Shown here: piece by piece, positions 11,431 through 23,204 of the stretch
Numbering within the stretch: position 1 is the first letter of the stretch
Layout: each line of letters begins with the position of its first letter
From: Gnetum montanum
Lineage: Eukaryota; Streptophyta; Gnetopsida; Gnetales; Gnetaceae
Direction of reading: 5' to 3'
Assembly (NCBI GenBank): GCA_015680685.1
Contig: MNCI01012718.1
Span: forward strand, 1,348,098 to 1,412,097
Length of the DNA stretch: 64,000 nt
Made by a program: the position numbers and the translations under genes
The notes under the pieces: model-generated
What the model was told of the DNA's origin: nothing
The model's database searches: none
What the model saw: only the letters and a program-made list of their open reading frames with translations

Positions 11431-12343
11431 TGATGAATCGTGATTCATTTGCTTAAGATATCAGACCCATGATATCAAATACGCGATATCGGGTACGCGA
11501 TATTGCACCCAACAACAATATCGGATATGTGATATCGTGGTTCCTACATGGGCCCATAAATACACATGTAGGCACATGCGATAGCTAGTTTTTTTAGTAT
11601 TTAGTTAGTTTTTAGGAGTCAAGTTTAGTGTAGAGTATTTTTGTTATTTTTCCTCTCAACCCTCTCTCCCAATGCACGCCCACAGTGTGATGATTGTAAT
11701 TGTACGACATCCTTTATTCGAGTGTGACGTACTTGGACATGGACATGACCAGAAATAAAGATCGAGATTACTCCATCATTGCAACATTGACTTAGTTTAC
11801 TTATTTAATTATTATTGTTATTTATTGCTTTCATAGTTAATATTTCTCTACCCTCATCTCCTATCCCTATTATTAAATGTGGAATGAGTACAACTTAATC
11901 ATGAGCATTTAAGTGTGACTACTTGGTAACCCAGTAGCGTACCTAGGATCTGCACTTGGTAATCCTAGTAGTAGTCATGCACGAGGTCCAAGATGTGTAT
12001 GGATGATTAAGGAATGGATGCTCGTCACACTTAGGCTAGTTTAGATTCTCTCTTCCTATTTCCTCTTAGCATAACTCTCTCTTCCCTTTCCTCCTAGCTT
12101 AATCAAAGATTATTTTCCAATGTCTCTAGGAGTAGCATTAGTTTAGGAACATATCATACACCTCACTCTGGACTAAACCATATGTGATAAAGCAAATACT
12201 AGTCTAGGTGGGAAGACAATGAACTGCAATCAAAGAGTAACTATCTAGATACCACAATTAGCCTGTCTGTGAAGTTCAATCGGATCATGCATGAAACGCT
12301 CGTATTCATATGGTTGAGTGTAGGGGTACCTCACCACTCATCA
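11431..12343 (+). repeat. GATATC-family 5' LTR of inner nested element
   Basis: The LTR is 913 bp, from TGATGAATCGTG to CACTCATCA. GATATC/GATATT palindromes occupy 11456-11535, with a TATA-like CCATAAATAC at about 11554-11563. It matches the LTR at 17780-18699 much better than the outer pair, for example the shared block TTAGGAGTCAAGTTTAGTG and CAACCCTCTCTCCCA. No primer-binding site follows. Gag-tail sequence starts immediately, so an internal deletion removed the leader and most of gag. Confidence 0.85.
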
Positions 12344-12834
12344 TAGGAATCCTTTCTTTAGACTTGACCATAACAGTGGGAATCCTCCATAACATCATAG
12401 GCATCCTTTCTTTAGACGTGACCATAAGAAAGGATAGCATAATTCTGAGCCCACTGCACCTTCCAACCCAGCACAAGTCCAACACTATGGTGTAGCTCCC
12501 TCCTCAAATCCAACACCTCGTGTTACTTTCTCTGGGCCACCAACCAACACTCCAAAAACCATATGACCCAATGAATATATTCGTCGAGGGAAACAGATTG
12601 ATCCTTGCACACCATCTTACGGTCAAGGGTGCCATAGTGGTTCAGCCACTCATCAATTAACTACACCCTATAACCTACCCCACTATGCCAACTATAATAA
12701 AGTATGTGAACCCAAATGGGGTAAGTATGACCAAGTCCCAATGTTTCCAACATGCAAGGGTCCCAATTCTTCATTTATTAATCCTAGCTATGCTCAACCA
12801 TTTAGTTATGGGGGACACCCCCCATTCTAATGAC
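12344..12834 (+). pseudogene. gag: Gag C-terminal tail of the inner element
   Basis: This segment is homologous to the gag tails at about 18706-18990 and 24750-25160. Shared landmarks are CATCCTTTCTTTAGACxTGACC, CACCATCTTACGGTCAAGG, CCCCACTATGCCAACTATAA and the closing GGGGGACACCCCCCATTCTAA. The frame has stops. It begins directly at the LTR end with a CATCATAGG microhomology: CATCATAGG...CCTTTCTTTAGAC occurs at about 12341 and again at about 12393. This suggests the leader and Gag core were lost by a deletion between short repeats. Only the low-complexity Pro/Ser/Asn tail remains. Confidence 0.65.
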
Positions 12835-14130
12835 AAGTAGATTAATAAATATTTTTCATTTTCTTTAATTTTGGAATTTCCTTTTTAGTTTTTCACTTTT
12901 CAACTTATTGTCTTTTTGTCTTTTTGTCTTTTTATCTTTTTTTTAGTAATCTCATCTACAAATAAAACACTCATGTGACTTGTTGGCTGAGGTGTTGTTC
13001 TATGCTATCAAGTCTCAGGTAACTAATTATTTGAATAGTGAGCACACAACATCCATCCATCCATTCTATTAATAAGAGGTTCTACCCTGGGTACAATGAT
13101 ATTATTAATCATTAAAACTTAAAGTAACCTTGTGTTATCATACCTAGAGTGAAGAATGATGGACTAAGTGGGAATGGCCAGGGTGTGACATCAAGGGGAT
13201 TTGTGGATTCTCTTTGGTAACATCTGTGAGAGTTATCATGCAGCTTGGTTGTACTAAGATCCTTGTTGATCTAATGAAAAATGGGAGTAAGAGTAATCAA
13301 AAGGCACTCAATCAAGGAAAAATAATGCTATTCTAGGGGGTCCCATTGGAAAGACATGTACCCATGCCTGAAGGTAGGTGGCTTCTCTGGATTAAGCACT
13401 TCATAAAAAAAAAAAACATGTGTGCCGCAAAGCAAATAAATCACTCCTCCCTTGAACGAAACACCAAGTGATTGTACGCCTTGCTATCATGATGCTCTTA
13501 TGATGGTCCATCATTGGATAAAGCAATGCCATGTCACTTATTAGAGGAATGGACTTGATCCTGATTTTGGAATGACGGGAAAATGACACACTAATCATGC
13601 CTTACACGTGGGATTCATTGTGCCCTAGGTCAATTACCCCATGTTCCAATCTCTGCAATCCCTTCTACAATTCACCGCATCTCGCTATTCATGTAATTGG
13701 GACTTGTGACTTGTGTAGTGTTGAATTTATACCTCATCACGGTGGTATCTACATGTTTGAGTTTTGTGAAATGGAGGTGGATTACATTTAACCCTTCTCG
13801 TACCTACGAACATTTTAAGGTGTGGTTACACAAGGGCATTATAGGTTGGAACCTGCTTTGGGGAGGACCCACTTGCATGAATTTTGTAATTTGTACTTGT
13901 AACACATCTTCCACACATCATCTTATACCCTCTAAGTATTACCAATAATTCTTCTTTCCCTTATTATCCTTCCAGTTCAAACATTCCTATGAGCTAACAC
14001 ATGCCCTTTTCCCCTACTCTTCATGATTTTCATTGATATATTTTACACCACTATACTCTTTGTGCCTTCAAGACTAATTTGTATTACCCTGGACCCCTTT
14101 ACATTGACCTTCACATCCTCAGTTTATACC
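12835..14130 (+). other. 3' noncoding region after gag, inner element
   Basis: This region is shared with 18986-19800 and 25160-26280. It opens with T-rich simple sequence (12840-12960, TTTTTGTCTTTT repeats). Conserved blocks follow: TCATCTACxAATAAAACACTCATGTG, ATCAAGGGGAxTTGTGGATTCTC, CATGCACCCATGCCTxAAGG and TTTGGGGAGGACCCAC. Short frames here have no recognisable domain. In a normal Ty3 element, protease and pol would follow gag, but no such motifs appear. It may be a structural or packaging region of a non-autonomous family. Confidence 0.55.
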
Positions 14131-14164
14131 TTGGAGTTTCAAAAAAAATAATTAAAATTCGGTT

Positions 14165-14300
14165 ACTTTTACAAGTGGCCCATTTTCGATAGGATGCGAT
14201 ATTGGGTCCCCGATATCGAATCCGACGTGATATCGGGTCCCCGTTAGCAGGTACACGATATCGCATCCATAAATTATATATATACATGGGACCCCCATGC
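14165..14300 (+). promoter_or_regulatory. Internal GATATC palindrome cluster with TATA
   Basis: At least four GATATC/GATATT units (GCGATATTGGG, CCGATATCGAA, GTGATATCGGG, ACGATATCGCA) end at about 14270. They are followed by CATAAATTATATATATACA. This is the same layout as the LTR promoters but inside the element, about 490 bases upstream of the third ORF's ATG at 14791. No TGATGA LTR start precedes it and no LTR body follows it. It could be an internal promoter for the third ORF or a leftover piece of an LTR. Confidence 0.45.
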
Positions 14301-14790
14301 CTATCAACATCATTTGTAACTGTTCATCTGGGGGAATTTTTTCAAATTTTCTTCTACGACTTACGACTGCACATCTCTTGCTTCGATCATCATCACTCGC
14401 TCGTTGGTGCTCCAATTTTCATTCTGTCTAAACCTACTTGAACCCAGAGTGTTTAGCTTAGTTATGGGGGAGGGATACACACTGAATTATGCATAATTTT
14501 TTTTGAAATTCATCATCACCTAAAGGATACTATCAAGGGTAATTAGTTATAAAAATAATAATAAACATGTGCAAAAAACAATTACATCTCCTTATCTATA
14601 CTAGGAATTAAACTTTGAAACCACCTAAGCAAAGTGGACCAAATATACAAATCTTTTGGGGACATTTCCATAAAAACTCCTAACCTTAAAATCACACGCA
14701 AAAAAAAAAACAAACTCAGTAAGGCAAGAAGTAAGGTATAACTTAACTTGGGTAAACAACCTTACTAATGCTTAACCCGTGTGATTGCAA

Positions 14791-17586
14791 ATGGCCCCAA
14801 AGTGTAAACAACAAGAAGGTCCCTCTCAAGGTGTGTTTAAGCAACCCAGGAGAGGTAAAGGACAGGTGCCTGCCAAACAACACATAGAGAAGGAGGAGCA
14901 TTTTTTTAGTATCCATCAGGAAGACCCTGCTACTGTACAATCAAAATAGGTAGAAGGTGGAGCTACTATAGCGCCTGAACCACGACGACATCTCACATTG
15001 CCTCCGAAATGTGTCCAGGCCATCCGTGAAAGGCCCACATCAGCTACAGTGATTGTGCAATTGAATTTTGGACCTTTCACGAAATATGCTCTTGAGGCTA
15101 TTAGGCACCACCTCAAAGGGTCCCCATTATGGCCTATCCTCTCCGAAAGCGGTGCCTGGTACTTAGGAGAAACATACCAATTCTGGCACAATAAAGAAAA
15201 AGGCACCACAGTTAACATTTGTGGTGTGTCTATTTATTTCTCCATCCAAGCTATTTTGGAAGTGTTAAACCTTCCGAATATAGGGCCAAAGGTTGTTCTC
15301 TTGTCCACTCGCTCTGATGTTGATGCACGTAAGGTTTGGTTAGACAAGGCATATGGTAAAGAAGATAAGGCCTATGGAGAGTTGACGTTGGAAGCGAGAA
15401 TTTACTTTAAAATTGGAACTTATCACATTTTTCGCGCAAAAGGACTAAACAGAATTTCAACATATGCGGCAAGAGGAAGTGTGATATTGATGGGAAAGGT
15501 TAATGTGAACCTAACTCATCTATATTTCATGGAGATCTTAAGACAGTTCGAAGAACGTAAGATAGGGAAGTTCATGTTGCTCTTCCCTTGTCTCATCAGG
15601 AAGCTGTGCAAGCATGCTAGTATTTGGGGATACACTAATGATGTCCTCAGAAAAGCCCAAAATGCTTCATACGCTAAATTGGTAAAGCCACCAGCTGCAA
15701 GCAAGATTGCTGGTGAGACGCTGGGATCAGAATAAGAGCAAGAAAAGACGATGGGGTCCACTACAACCCAACTTGTAGGGCCTAGCAAAACTCTAAGTAT
15801 AGGACCCAGTCAACAACAAGAAGTAGGGCCTAGCATGAGCCAGCAAGATCAACTGCCACCATCGCAGGACTACCGATCATCAATGAGCCATCTTAGGGCT
15901 ATCACGGAGATGATCAATTGGGGAATTCGTGATGATGCAAATCTCTTCCACGTCATCAATGATATTGTATAGTCCACTGTCTCTATAGATCATGCACGGG
16001 GTGAGGTGTCCATTCAAACATGAGGACTGGAGAGTTATTGGTTGCAACAGATTTCAGGGAATGCTGCATCCTTTTAGGTGCAACTAGAGACTGGTGAAGG
16101 GGCCACAGTGGTGGTCATGCAGCACCAAGATGTAGTAGAAGCTGTAGAGGTGGTCACAAACCACATTAAAGAATCTTTTAACATCCCTGTTGTGCCACCA
16201 ATAGACTTAACAAGAGCACGGGATGCTCAAACTCTTGCCAGTCCCTCAATGACTCCTACAGAGCATGAGGACATGCTTGATCAATTGCTACAAATAGGAC
16301 AAGTGATGACGTCCTTGTTTAACATTCCATAGGATGTTACGTCAACATAATCAGACCTCATCTCCACCAAAGGGAAGCTAGTCATGATAGAGATGAGGGT
16401 CGAGCACATAGAAGCAATAGTTGCAAGATTGCAAGAAAGGCTCGTAACCCTGCAGGCTACACAGTGGGATCCCTCTCAATTTGTTTCCGTAGACCAGCTG
16501 GACACCTTCAGAACTGAGCAACTTAACAAATTATTGACGAAAAATAACAAGGTGGTAGAGGAAAAAGAGAAGGTCGACTGGAATGCCTCTATGGCACAAG
16601 CACAAACTTACGCGCACGCTGAGGCACTCAAGGCCTTACAAGAAGAAAATAAACAACTCGTTGCTAACACTATTCAGTTGACCTCTGTGGAAAAATAAAA
16701 GAATGTTCTCAAAGAGCATTTTCAATGACTATGAGAACAACTAATCAGGGTCAACTAGAACATGAATCATTTGTCCAGGGAAAATTGAATCCTCTCAATG
16801 GAGGAGGTACGTGCCATCCGTCAGAAGACGGCCATCGAAATAAGCGTGTGGTAGAACGAGGCCAAGTGGCACAAAAAGTTAAAAGAGCACTTCTGAGACT
16901 AGGTGGGAATGTACAAACAAATCATTGAGAAGGATATCCATATGGCCAAGGCCCACATCAATGCTTTCAGTGCTCCACACACTAATTGGCGAGCCATATT
17001 GGACACATATGCATTTTCCCACTAAGCGAAACTAAAAAGTTGGAACTTGCATATCCAAGATCTCACATGGTACATGGAGTTGGCAAATCTGCGGTATGCT
17101 AACCTAGCCATGTTGATAGCAGGGCACCCGAGGACATAGCTCGAGAAGCAAGTAGCTACAACCTATTCTAAGTATGAAGCAGAATTTGTAGAACACAAGA
17201 AAACATTGCAGAAGCTGGAAGTTGCAAATTCTAAATTGGAGGTGGTTAAAACAAGCTACCAAGGCCAAAAAGATGTCGTAACGGACTTGGCTTGACAGCT
17301 TACAAATTTTCAGGAATACAGGGATAAAGCCAGAGCCTACGAGAAGGAACGACAATTATTTGCAGCCTGGTACGTCAAGGAAAATAAAATATGTATGCAA
17401 CTACTGTGCCCATGGGAGGTGCCGACTCCGTCAAACATTGGAGCATCAGTATGGATAACACTGAACCCTCAAACTGAAGAGGAGAAACTCTAGGCACTAC
17501 TTCAACATTATCAACTTCCAACACCTAGAGCGCAGGACAAGGGGAAGCAACCCATGGAGGAACCACCACCACCAGGAACCACATGA
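14791..17586 (+). pseudogene. Third ORF of inner element: Transposase_32-like domain plus coiled coil
   Basis: A single phase of 931 codons runs from ATG 14791 (MAPKCKQQ) to TGA 17584-17586. It is interrupted by many stop codons (first at 14947-14949), but start and end are in phase. Codons 70-310 form an open globular segment. It contains NICGVSIYFS, a loop ending LNLPNIGPK, EARIYFKIGTYHI, and MLLFPCLIRKLC. I recognise this arrangement as that of 'putative plant transposon protein' (Transposase_32-like) ORFs found in plant Ty3 elements. The remainder is Gln/Glu/Lys-rich and probably coiled coil (for example about 16384-16698 and 17150-17390), with a proline-rich end. It sits between the post-gag region and the polypurine tract, where plant Athila/Tat elements often carry an extra ORF. 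Function is unknown. The domain name is from memory of the pattern. Confidence 0.6.
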
Positions 17587-17639
17587 GTTCCACCCAATTT
17601 TGTAATTTTGGGAATTTTGCATTTTTCATGTTGTGTCCA

Positions 17640-17779
17640 AATTTTGTTCTATTGAGTTCTCCACTATGGCATAAATAGATCCCCTGTCAATTAATAATCC
17701 CATACCTATCCACTATGTAATTAATGGGGCTTGTTCTCATTTTGACTTGAGGACGAGTTTTCATTCAGTTGTGGGGGTA
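17640..17779 (+). other. 3' UTR and polypurine tract of inner element
   Basis: The conserved blocks CATACCTATCCACTATGTAAT and GAGGACGAGTTTTCATTCAG lead to the purine tract GTTGTGGGGGTAT at 17767-17779. The LTR begins next. Nearly the same series precedes the LTRs at 3196 and 19822. Confidence 0.65.
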
Positions 17780-18699
17780 TAATGAATCATGATTCATCTG
17801 GTTGCGATATCAAACCCATGATATTGAATACGCGATATTGGGTACACGATATTACCCAACAATGATATCGAATATGCAATATCGTGGTTCCTATGTGGGC
17901 CTATAAATACACATTTAGGCACACGGGATAGGCAATTTTTTTAGTTTTCTTAGTCTTTAGTCAGTTTTTAGGAGTCAAGTTTAGTGTAGAGTCTTTTTGT
18001 TATTTTTCCTCTCAACCCTCTCTCCCAGTGCATGCCCATAGTGTGATGATTGTAATTATACGGCATCCTTTATTCGAGTGTGACATACTTGGACATGCAC
18101 ATGACTAGAAATAAAGATCAAAATTACTTCATCATTGTAGCATTCACTTTGTTTAATTATGTAATTGTTATTGTTATTTACTACTTTTGTAGTTAATATT
18201 TCTCTACCCTCATCTCCTATCCTTGTTATTAAACATGAAATGAGTACGACTTAATCACGAGCATTTAAGTGTGACTACATGATAACCCAATAGCATACCT
18301 AGGATCTGTGCTTGGTAATCCTAGTAGTAGTCATGCACGAGGTCCAAGATGTGTACGGATGATTAAGGAATGGATGCTCATCGCACTTAGGCTAGTTTAG
18401 ATTCTCTCTCCCTATTTGCTCTTAGCATAACTCTCTCTTCCCTTTCCTCCTAGCTTAATCAAAGATTATTTTCCAATGTCTTTAGGAGTAGCATTAGTTT
18501 AGGAACATATCATACACCTCACTCTGGACTAAACCATACATGACAAAGAAAATACTAGTCTAGGGGGGAAGACAGAAAATTGCGATCAATGAGTAACTAT
18601 ATGGATACCACAACTAGCCCGTCTATGGAGTTTGACCGGATCATGCGTGAAATGCTTGTATTCATATGGTTGAGTGTAGGGGTACCTCGTCACTCATCA
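17780..18699 (+). repeat. GATATC-family 3' LTR of inner nested element
   Basis: The LTR is 920 bp. The expected TGATGA start has become TAATGA, and the end is CACTCATCA. Palindromes at 17809-17885 are partly decayed to GATATT/AATATC. The TATA box CTATAAATAC is at 17901-17910. It is paired with 11431-12343 by subtype sequence. The right flank is ACATAG, matching the left flank of the partner LTR. Confidence 0.85.
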
Positions 18700-18705
18700 A
18701 CATAG
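18700..18705 (+). other. Target-site duplication, right copy
   Basis: ACATAG directly follows TCATCA of the inner 3' LTR and equals 11425-11430. Removing 11431-18705 would rejoin the outer gag between AATGGATACAACCACATAG and GGAGACATATTGATCC. This matches the uninterrupted order in the other gag tail near 12570-12615. Confidence 0.75.
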
Positions 18706-18990
18706 GGAGACATATTGATCCTTTCATACCCTCTTACGGTCAAGGCTGCCATAGTGGATCAACTCTATATCAATTAAAATCATCTTCTAACTTACCCCAC
18801 TATGTCAACTTTAATATAGTGTGTGCACCCCAATTTCGGTACATTCCAACCATGACATCAAAAGACACCTAGTGGTTTGGATATGATTAGGTCCTAGTAT
18901 TTCTGAAATGAATGGATCCAACCCTTCCATTTATTAATTCTCACTATGATCAAAAGTTTAGTTATGGGGGATATCCCTCATTCTAATAAA
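18706..18990 (+). pseudogene. gag: Gag C-terminal tail of outer element, resumed
   Basis: This continues the gag cut at 11430. It reads through CCCTCTTACGGTCAAGGCTGCC and CCCCACTATGTCAACTTTAA, homologous to 12600-12700, and closes with TTAGTTATGGGGGATATCCC and TCTAATAA. It encodes a Ser/Tyr/Pro-rich tail with no domain. A TAG near 18870 breaks the frame. Confidence 0.65.
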
Positions 18991-19821
18991 CAGAATTAAT
19001 AAATGTTTTTTCTTTTCTTTAATTTTACAATTTTTTGTTTTCCAATTTTCATCTTTCAATTTTTTGTTGTTTTATCTTTTTATTGATTGATTCATCTTTT
19101 TATTTATTATTTTATCTTTTTATCTTTTTATGGGTAATCTCATCTATGAATAAAACACTCATGTGACTCGTTGGTTGAAGTGTTGTTCTATGCTATCAAG
19201 TCTCAGGTGACTAATTACTTGGACAGTGAGCCCATCACATCCACCCACCCATTCTATCAATAAGAGGTTCTACTCTGGGTCCGATGATATTCTTGACATC
19301 ATTAAAACTTAAAGTAATTGTGAGCTCATTATGCCTAAAGCAAAAAATGATGGACTAAGAGGGAATGACCAGAGTGTGACATCAAGGGGACTTGTGGATT
19401 CTCTTTGGTGACATCTGTAGGAGTTATCATGCAGCCTGGTTATACCAAGATCCTTGTAGATCTAATGAAAAATGGGAGTAAGTGTAATAAAGGCACTCAA
19501 TAAAGAAACCCAATGCTATTCTACGGGGTCCCACTAGAAAGACATGCACCCATGCCTGAAGGTAGGTGTCTTCTCTAGATTATGCATCAAAAAAAAAGAA
19601 AGAAGAAAAAAAAAGCGTGTGCCAATGCAGCGAGACAAGAAGAAACAAAAAAAATCAAGACAAATGTGCCACAAAGAAATTTTGTTGTATTCAATTCTCC
19701 ACTACGGCATGAATAAATTCCTAGTCAGTCAATAATCCCATACCTATCCACTGTGTAATCAATGGGACTTGTTCTCATTTTGTTTGAATCGAGCATGAGC
19801 TTTCATTTAGTTGTGGAGGTA
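18991..19821 (+). other. 3' noncoding region and polypurine tract of outer element
   Basis: T-rich simple sequence (19000-19135, TCTTTTTATC repeats) is followed by the conserved blocks also seen at 12960-13380 and 25270-25720. A shortened path leads to CATACCTATCCACTGTGTAATC and the purine tract GTTGTGGAGGTA before the LTR. No protease, RT or integrase motif occurs anywhere in the outer element. It is a gag-only (TR-GAG-like) non-autonomous retrotransposon. Confidence 0.6.
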
Positions 19822-20680
19822 TGATGAATCATGATTTAGTAGGCTCTGATATCGAACCCCCGATATCAGACCCACGATATTGGATTCACGATATCGCGAC
19901 CTAAGAAGTGATATCGGATACATGATATCGTGACTCCTGTGTGGGCCTATAAATACACATGTAGGTGCAAGGAGTCAGGGAGTCAGTTAGTCAATAGTTT
20001 TAGCTAGAACTTAGTTTTCATTTTTAGTTCTTCTCAACCCTTTCTCGTAGTGCATGCTCGTAGTGTGATGATTGTAATTGTACGACACCTTTATTCAAGT
20101 GTGACATACTTGGACATGCACATGACTAGAAATAAAGATCAAGATTACTTCATCATTTCAGCATTCACTTAGTTTAATTATTTAATTAATTTCTTAATTA
20201 ATACTTCTCTACCCTCAACTCCTATTAAACGTGGAATGAATACGACTGAATCATGAGCATTTAAGTGTGACTACTTGGTAACCCAGTAGCGTACCTAGGA
20301 TCTGTGCTTGGTAATCCCAATAGTAGTTGTGCATGAGGTCCAAGATGTGTACAGAGGATTAAGGAACAGATGCTCATCACACTTAGGCTAGTTTAGACTC
20401 TCTCCTCCCATTTCCTATTAGCTTAGCTGTCTATCTCCCTTTTCCTCCTAGCTTAATTAAAGTGATTTTCCATTGCCTCTAAGAGTAGCACTAGGTTAGA
20501 AACCACATCATACACCTCACTCTAGACTAAACCATACATGACAAAGCATATACTAGTCCAGGTGGGAAGATAGCAGACTACGATCAACAAGTAAGTATCT
20601 TGATACCATAACTAGCCTGTTTACGGAGTTCAACCAGATCGTGCGTGAAATGCTCGTATTCGTATGGTTGAGTGTAGGGG
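19822..20680 (+). repeat. GATATC-family 3' LTR of outer element, 3'-truncated
   Basis: Begins TGATGAATCATGATTTAGTAGG, paired by subtype with 8667-9542. Palindromes lie at 19847-19930 and the TATA box CCTATAAATAC at about 19946-19956. The match stops after TGGTTGAGTGTAGGGG at 20680, so the last approximately 20 bases (…CACTCATCA) are lost. Confidence 0.85.
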
Positions 20681-22231
20681 TTCACATTCCAAAAGATAGG
20701 ATGATGTTGAATGTCAACCCATGGACCTACAACCACTATGCAGGAGTATGCTACAAACAAATATGATACCTAAGCTTACCGTACACTCTCATCTTTCACA
20801 AAGGAGGTTACATACATGATATATCCCTTCATCTACAAGTATGTTTCAATGGAATAGCCTTGCGTTGATGCACTTTTACAAAGGGCCACATCCATAACCA
20901 AGTAAAACAAGATGCATTCTTAATACTAACACTATTGATAGTAACAAAAGTTACAAATTTTAGTATCTTAGATAAGAAAATTTATAAGGCTCTTCAAATT
21001 CTTGTAGACAATATGATAAAATTTACCTAAAATTGACTGCTTAGATTATATGAAAAATATAGCAGTGAGAAATACATATTTATTAATGAAATCAATTTAA
21101 TGGAACCTAACCTGAAGTTGGTAAACCTAAATGCATGCCTAGAAGAAAATTTCCATACTCCATAATCACCATTTAGAGGACAATTAGTGTTATTGATAGG
21201 AGATCTTACACAATTGTTACCAATAAAAGATAAGGCTTCATGCAATAGCAAAGAAAAAACAAATTAGCTATGAAAAATGTTTAATAAAATCATTATATGA
21301 AAAATAGTTTACAAATAGAAAAATGATTTGTATAGAATAAAAATGAATAATATCAAAAATGGTGTTTCAGAAAGGAAGCTTGGAATCAAGTGATGTTTAG
21401 GGCTAAAACAATTGAAAATGATATCAATTCAAAAACGATTCTACAATCTATTCATCTATTCTAAAAAAATGATAAGGTATAAATGCATAAAAGAAAAATG
21501 CTACACTTGGTGTAGAAACATGCGATAAAAATTCAAGTTGCAACTAGTATAATAAAGAATAAAAATTGTCATAGTTGAGAGGGTAAATTTAATATTAACA
21601 ACAATTTTGAACATTATGATGAGAGATTGTTAAATAAAAATATTGGCACAAGGAATAAAGTAGTATATAGCAATAACACCAAATTGCTAGAACTTCCTAC
21701 ATTTGTATTAGTTAAATTCTCATTATTCAAAGAGTATTCAAGACTCTCCCTTCCCTCCAAAACAAGTAAAGAAGTAATCTCTTCCTCTAACCTTAGCCAT
21801 TTAGATGTGCTTATGAAAAGAAAGCTATGAAAAGAAGCTTTTAGGGCTTAATACCAATTAACTACTCTACCATCCACTTGGCAAATAAGGTAATACCATG
21901 TCAGAAGTAGCAAGCATGCCCTACCCCCAACCATACAATTCATAAGCATTATGAGTGACCTTGTTGTAATCCATAGATGGTCCTAGTGTGACTTCAAGAT
22001 AGTTGATATATAATCGATGGTTGTTATGTTTCCACTTGGACACTTTAGAAGTATAACTAGTATTATGCCCATTTAACAAGCTAAAGTACAATATAGAATT
22101 TAATTGATTAAAATAATTAATAATAGAAATAAATCTAGTATAGGTTAACGATGATAAGCATCCATTCCTAATTTTCCATACACATCTTAGAATAGTGTAG
22201 CTGCTATTGGGATTACTAAGCAATACACTAT
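20681..22231. other. AT-rich intergenic stretch, nothing recognised
   Basis: No LTR, tRNA or coherent coding block seen. Open frames of 60-100 codons lack recognisable motifs and composition is AT-rich. Confidence 0.5.
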
Positions 22232-23061
22232 TGATGAGTCGTCATTTGGGGCAACCGTGATATCGCGTATGCGATATTGCATGCCCAGTCACAATATTGC
22301 ATACACGATATCATGGCCTGTCTCCTCATCTATAAATAAGAGGTAGATAGATGAGTTTAGGAATCTAGTTTTTAGACCCTTAGTTAAACTCTTACAATTT
22401 TTCCATTCCAGAGTTAGAATTTTTCCCAGTGTATGCCCGTAGTGTGGTGATTGTAATTGTACAACATCCTTTATTCGAGTGTGACATACTTGGACACGCA
22501 CATGACCGGCAATAAAGATCGAGATTACTTCATCATTGCAGCATTCACTTAGCTTAATTATTTAATTAATTATTATTTACTACTTTCCTAGTTAATATCT
22601 TCTCACCCTTATCTCATGTTAAAACATGGAATGAGTACGACTTGATTACGAGCACTTAAGTGTGACTACTTGGTAACCCAATAGCATGCCTAGGATCTAT
22701 GCTTGGTAATCCCAGTGGTAGTCGTGCATGAAGTCCAAGGTGTGTATGGATAATCAAGGAAATGGATGCTCATCGTACTTAGCCTAGTTTAGATTTTCTT
22801 ACCCTTTCTCTCTTAGCTTAGATAATATTACTTTCCATTGCCTTCAGGAGTAGCATTAGATTAGAAACCTATCATACACCTCACTCTGGACTAAACCATA
22901 CGTGACAAAGCTAATACTAGTCTAGGTGGGAAGATAGCGAACTGCAACCTAAGACTAACTATCTAGATGCCACAACTAGTCCATTTGCAGAGTTTGACTG
23001 GATCGTGCGTGTAACACTCGTATTCGTATGGTTGAGTGTAGGGGTACCTCACCACTCATCA
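22232..23061 (+). repeat. GATATC-family 5' LTR, third element
   Basis: The LTR is 830 bp, TGATGAGTCGTC to CACTCATCA. Palindromes GTGATATCGCG, GCGATATTGC, CAATATTGC and ACGATATCATG lie at 22254-22315. TATAAATAAG follows at 22331-22340. The TATA context (CTATAAATAAGAGG) groups it with the LTRs at 3196, 42305 and 43724 rather than with the nested pair. A primer site follows after one base. Confidence 0.85.
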
Positions 23062-23062
23062 T

Positions 23063-23080
23063 TGGCACCATTGCTAGGGA
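23063..23080 (+). other. Primer-binding site, tRNA-Asp type
   Basis: TGGCACCATTGCTAGGGA, one base after the LTR. It differs from the tRNA-Asp complement TGGCGCCGTTGCCGGGGA at four positions, all G/A or C/T transitions. This pattern is consistent with decay of methylated CG and CHG sites. Confidence 0.75.
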
Positions 23081-23204
23081 CGGTGCTAGTTATCTAGATT
23101 AGTTATATCATACAAGGTTGCTATATAAGGACTTAACGATATATCTTTTAGAAAGAAATAATTATTAAAGATTCACATGTAAATTCACACACAACTTCAC
23201 AACA

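Noticed and set aside
14165-14450. Complete additional LTR before the third ORF
   Set aside because: Only the palindrome and TATA part is present; neither TGATGA start nor CACTCATCA end nor the conserved LTR body is found.
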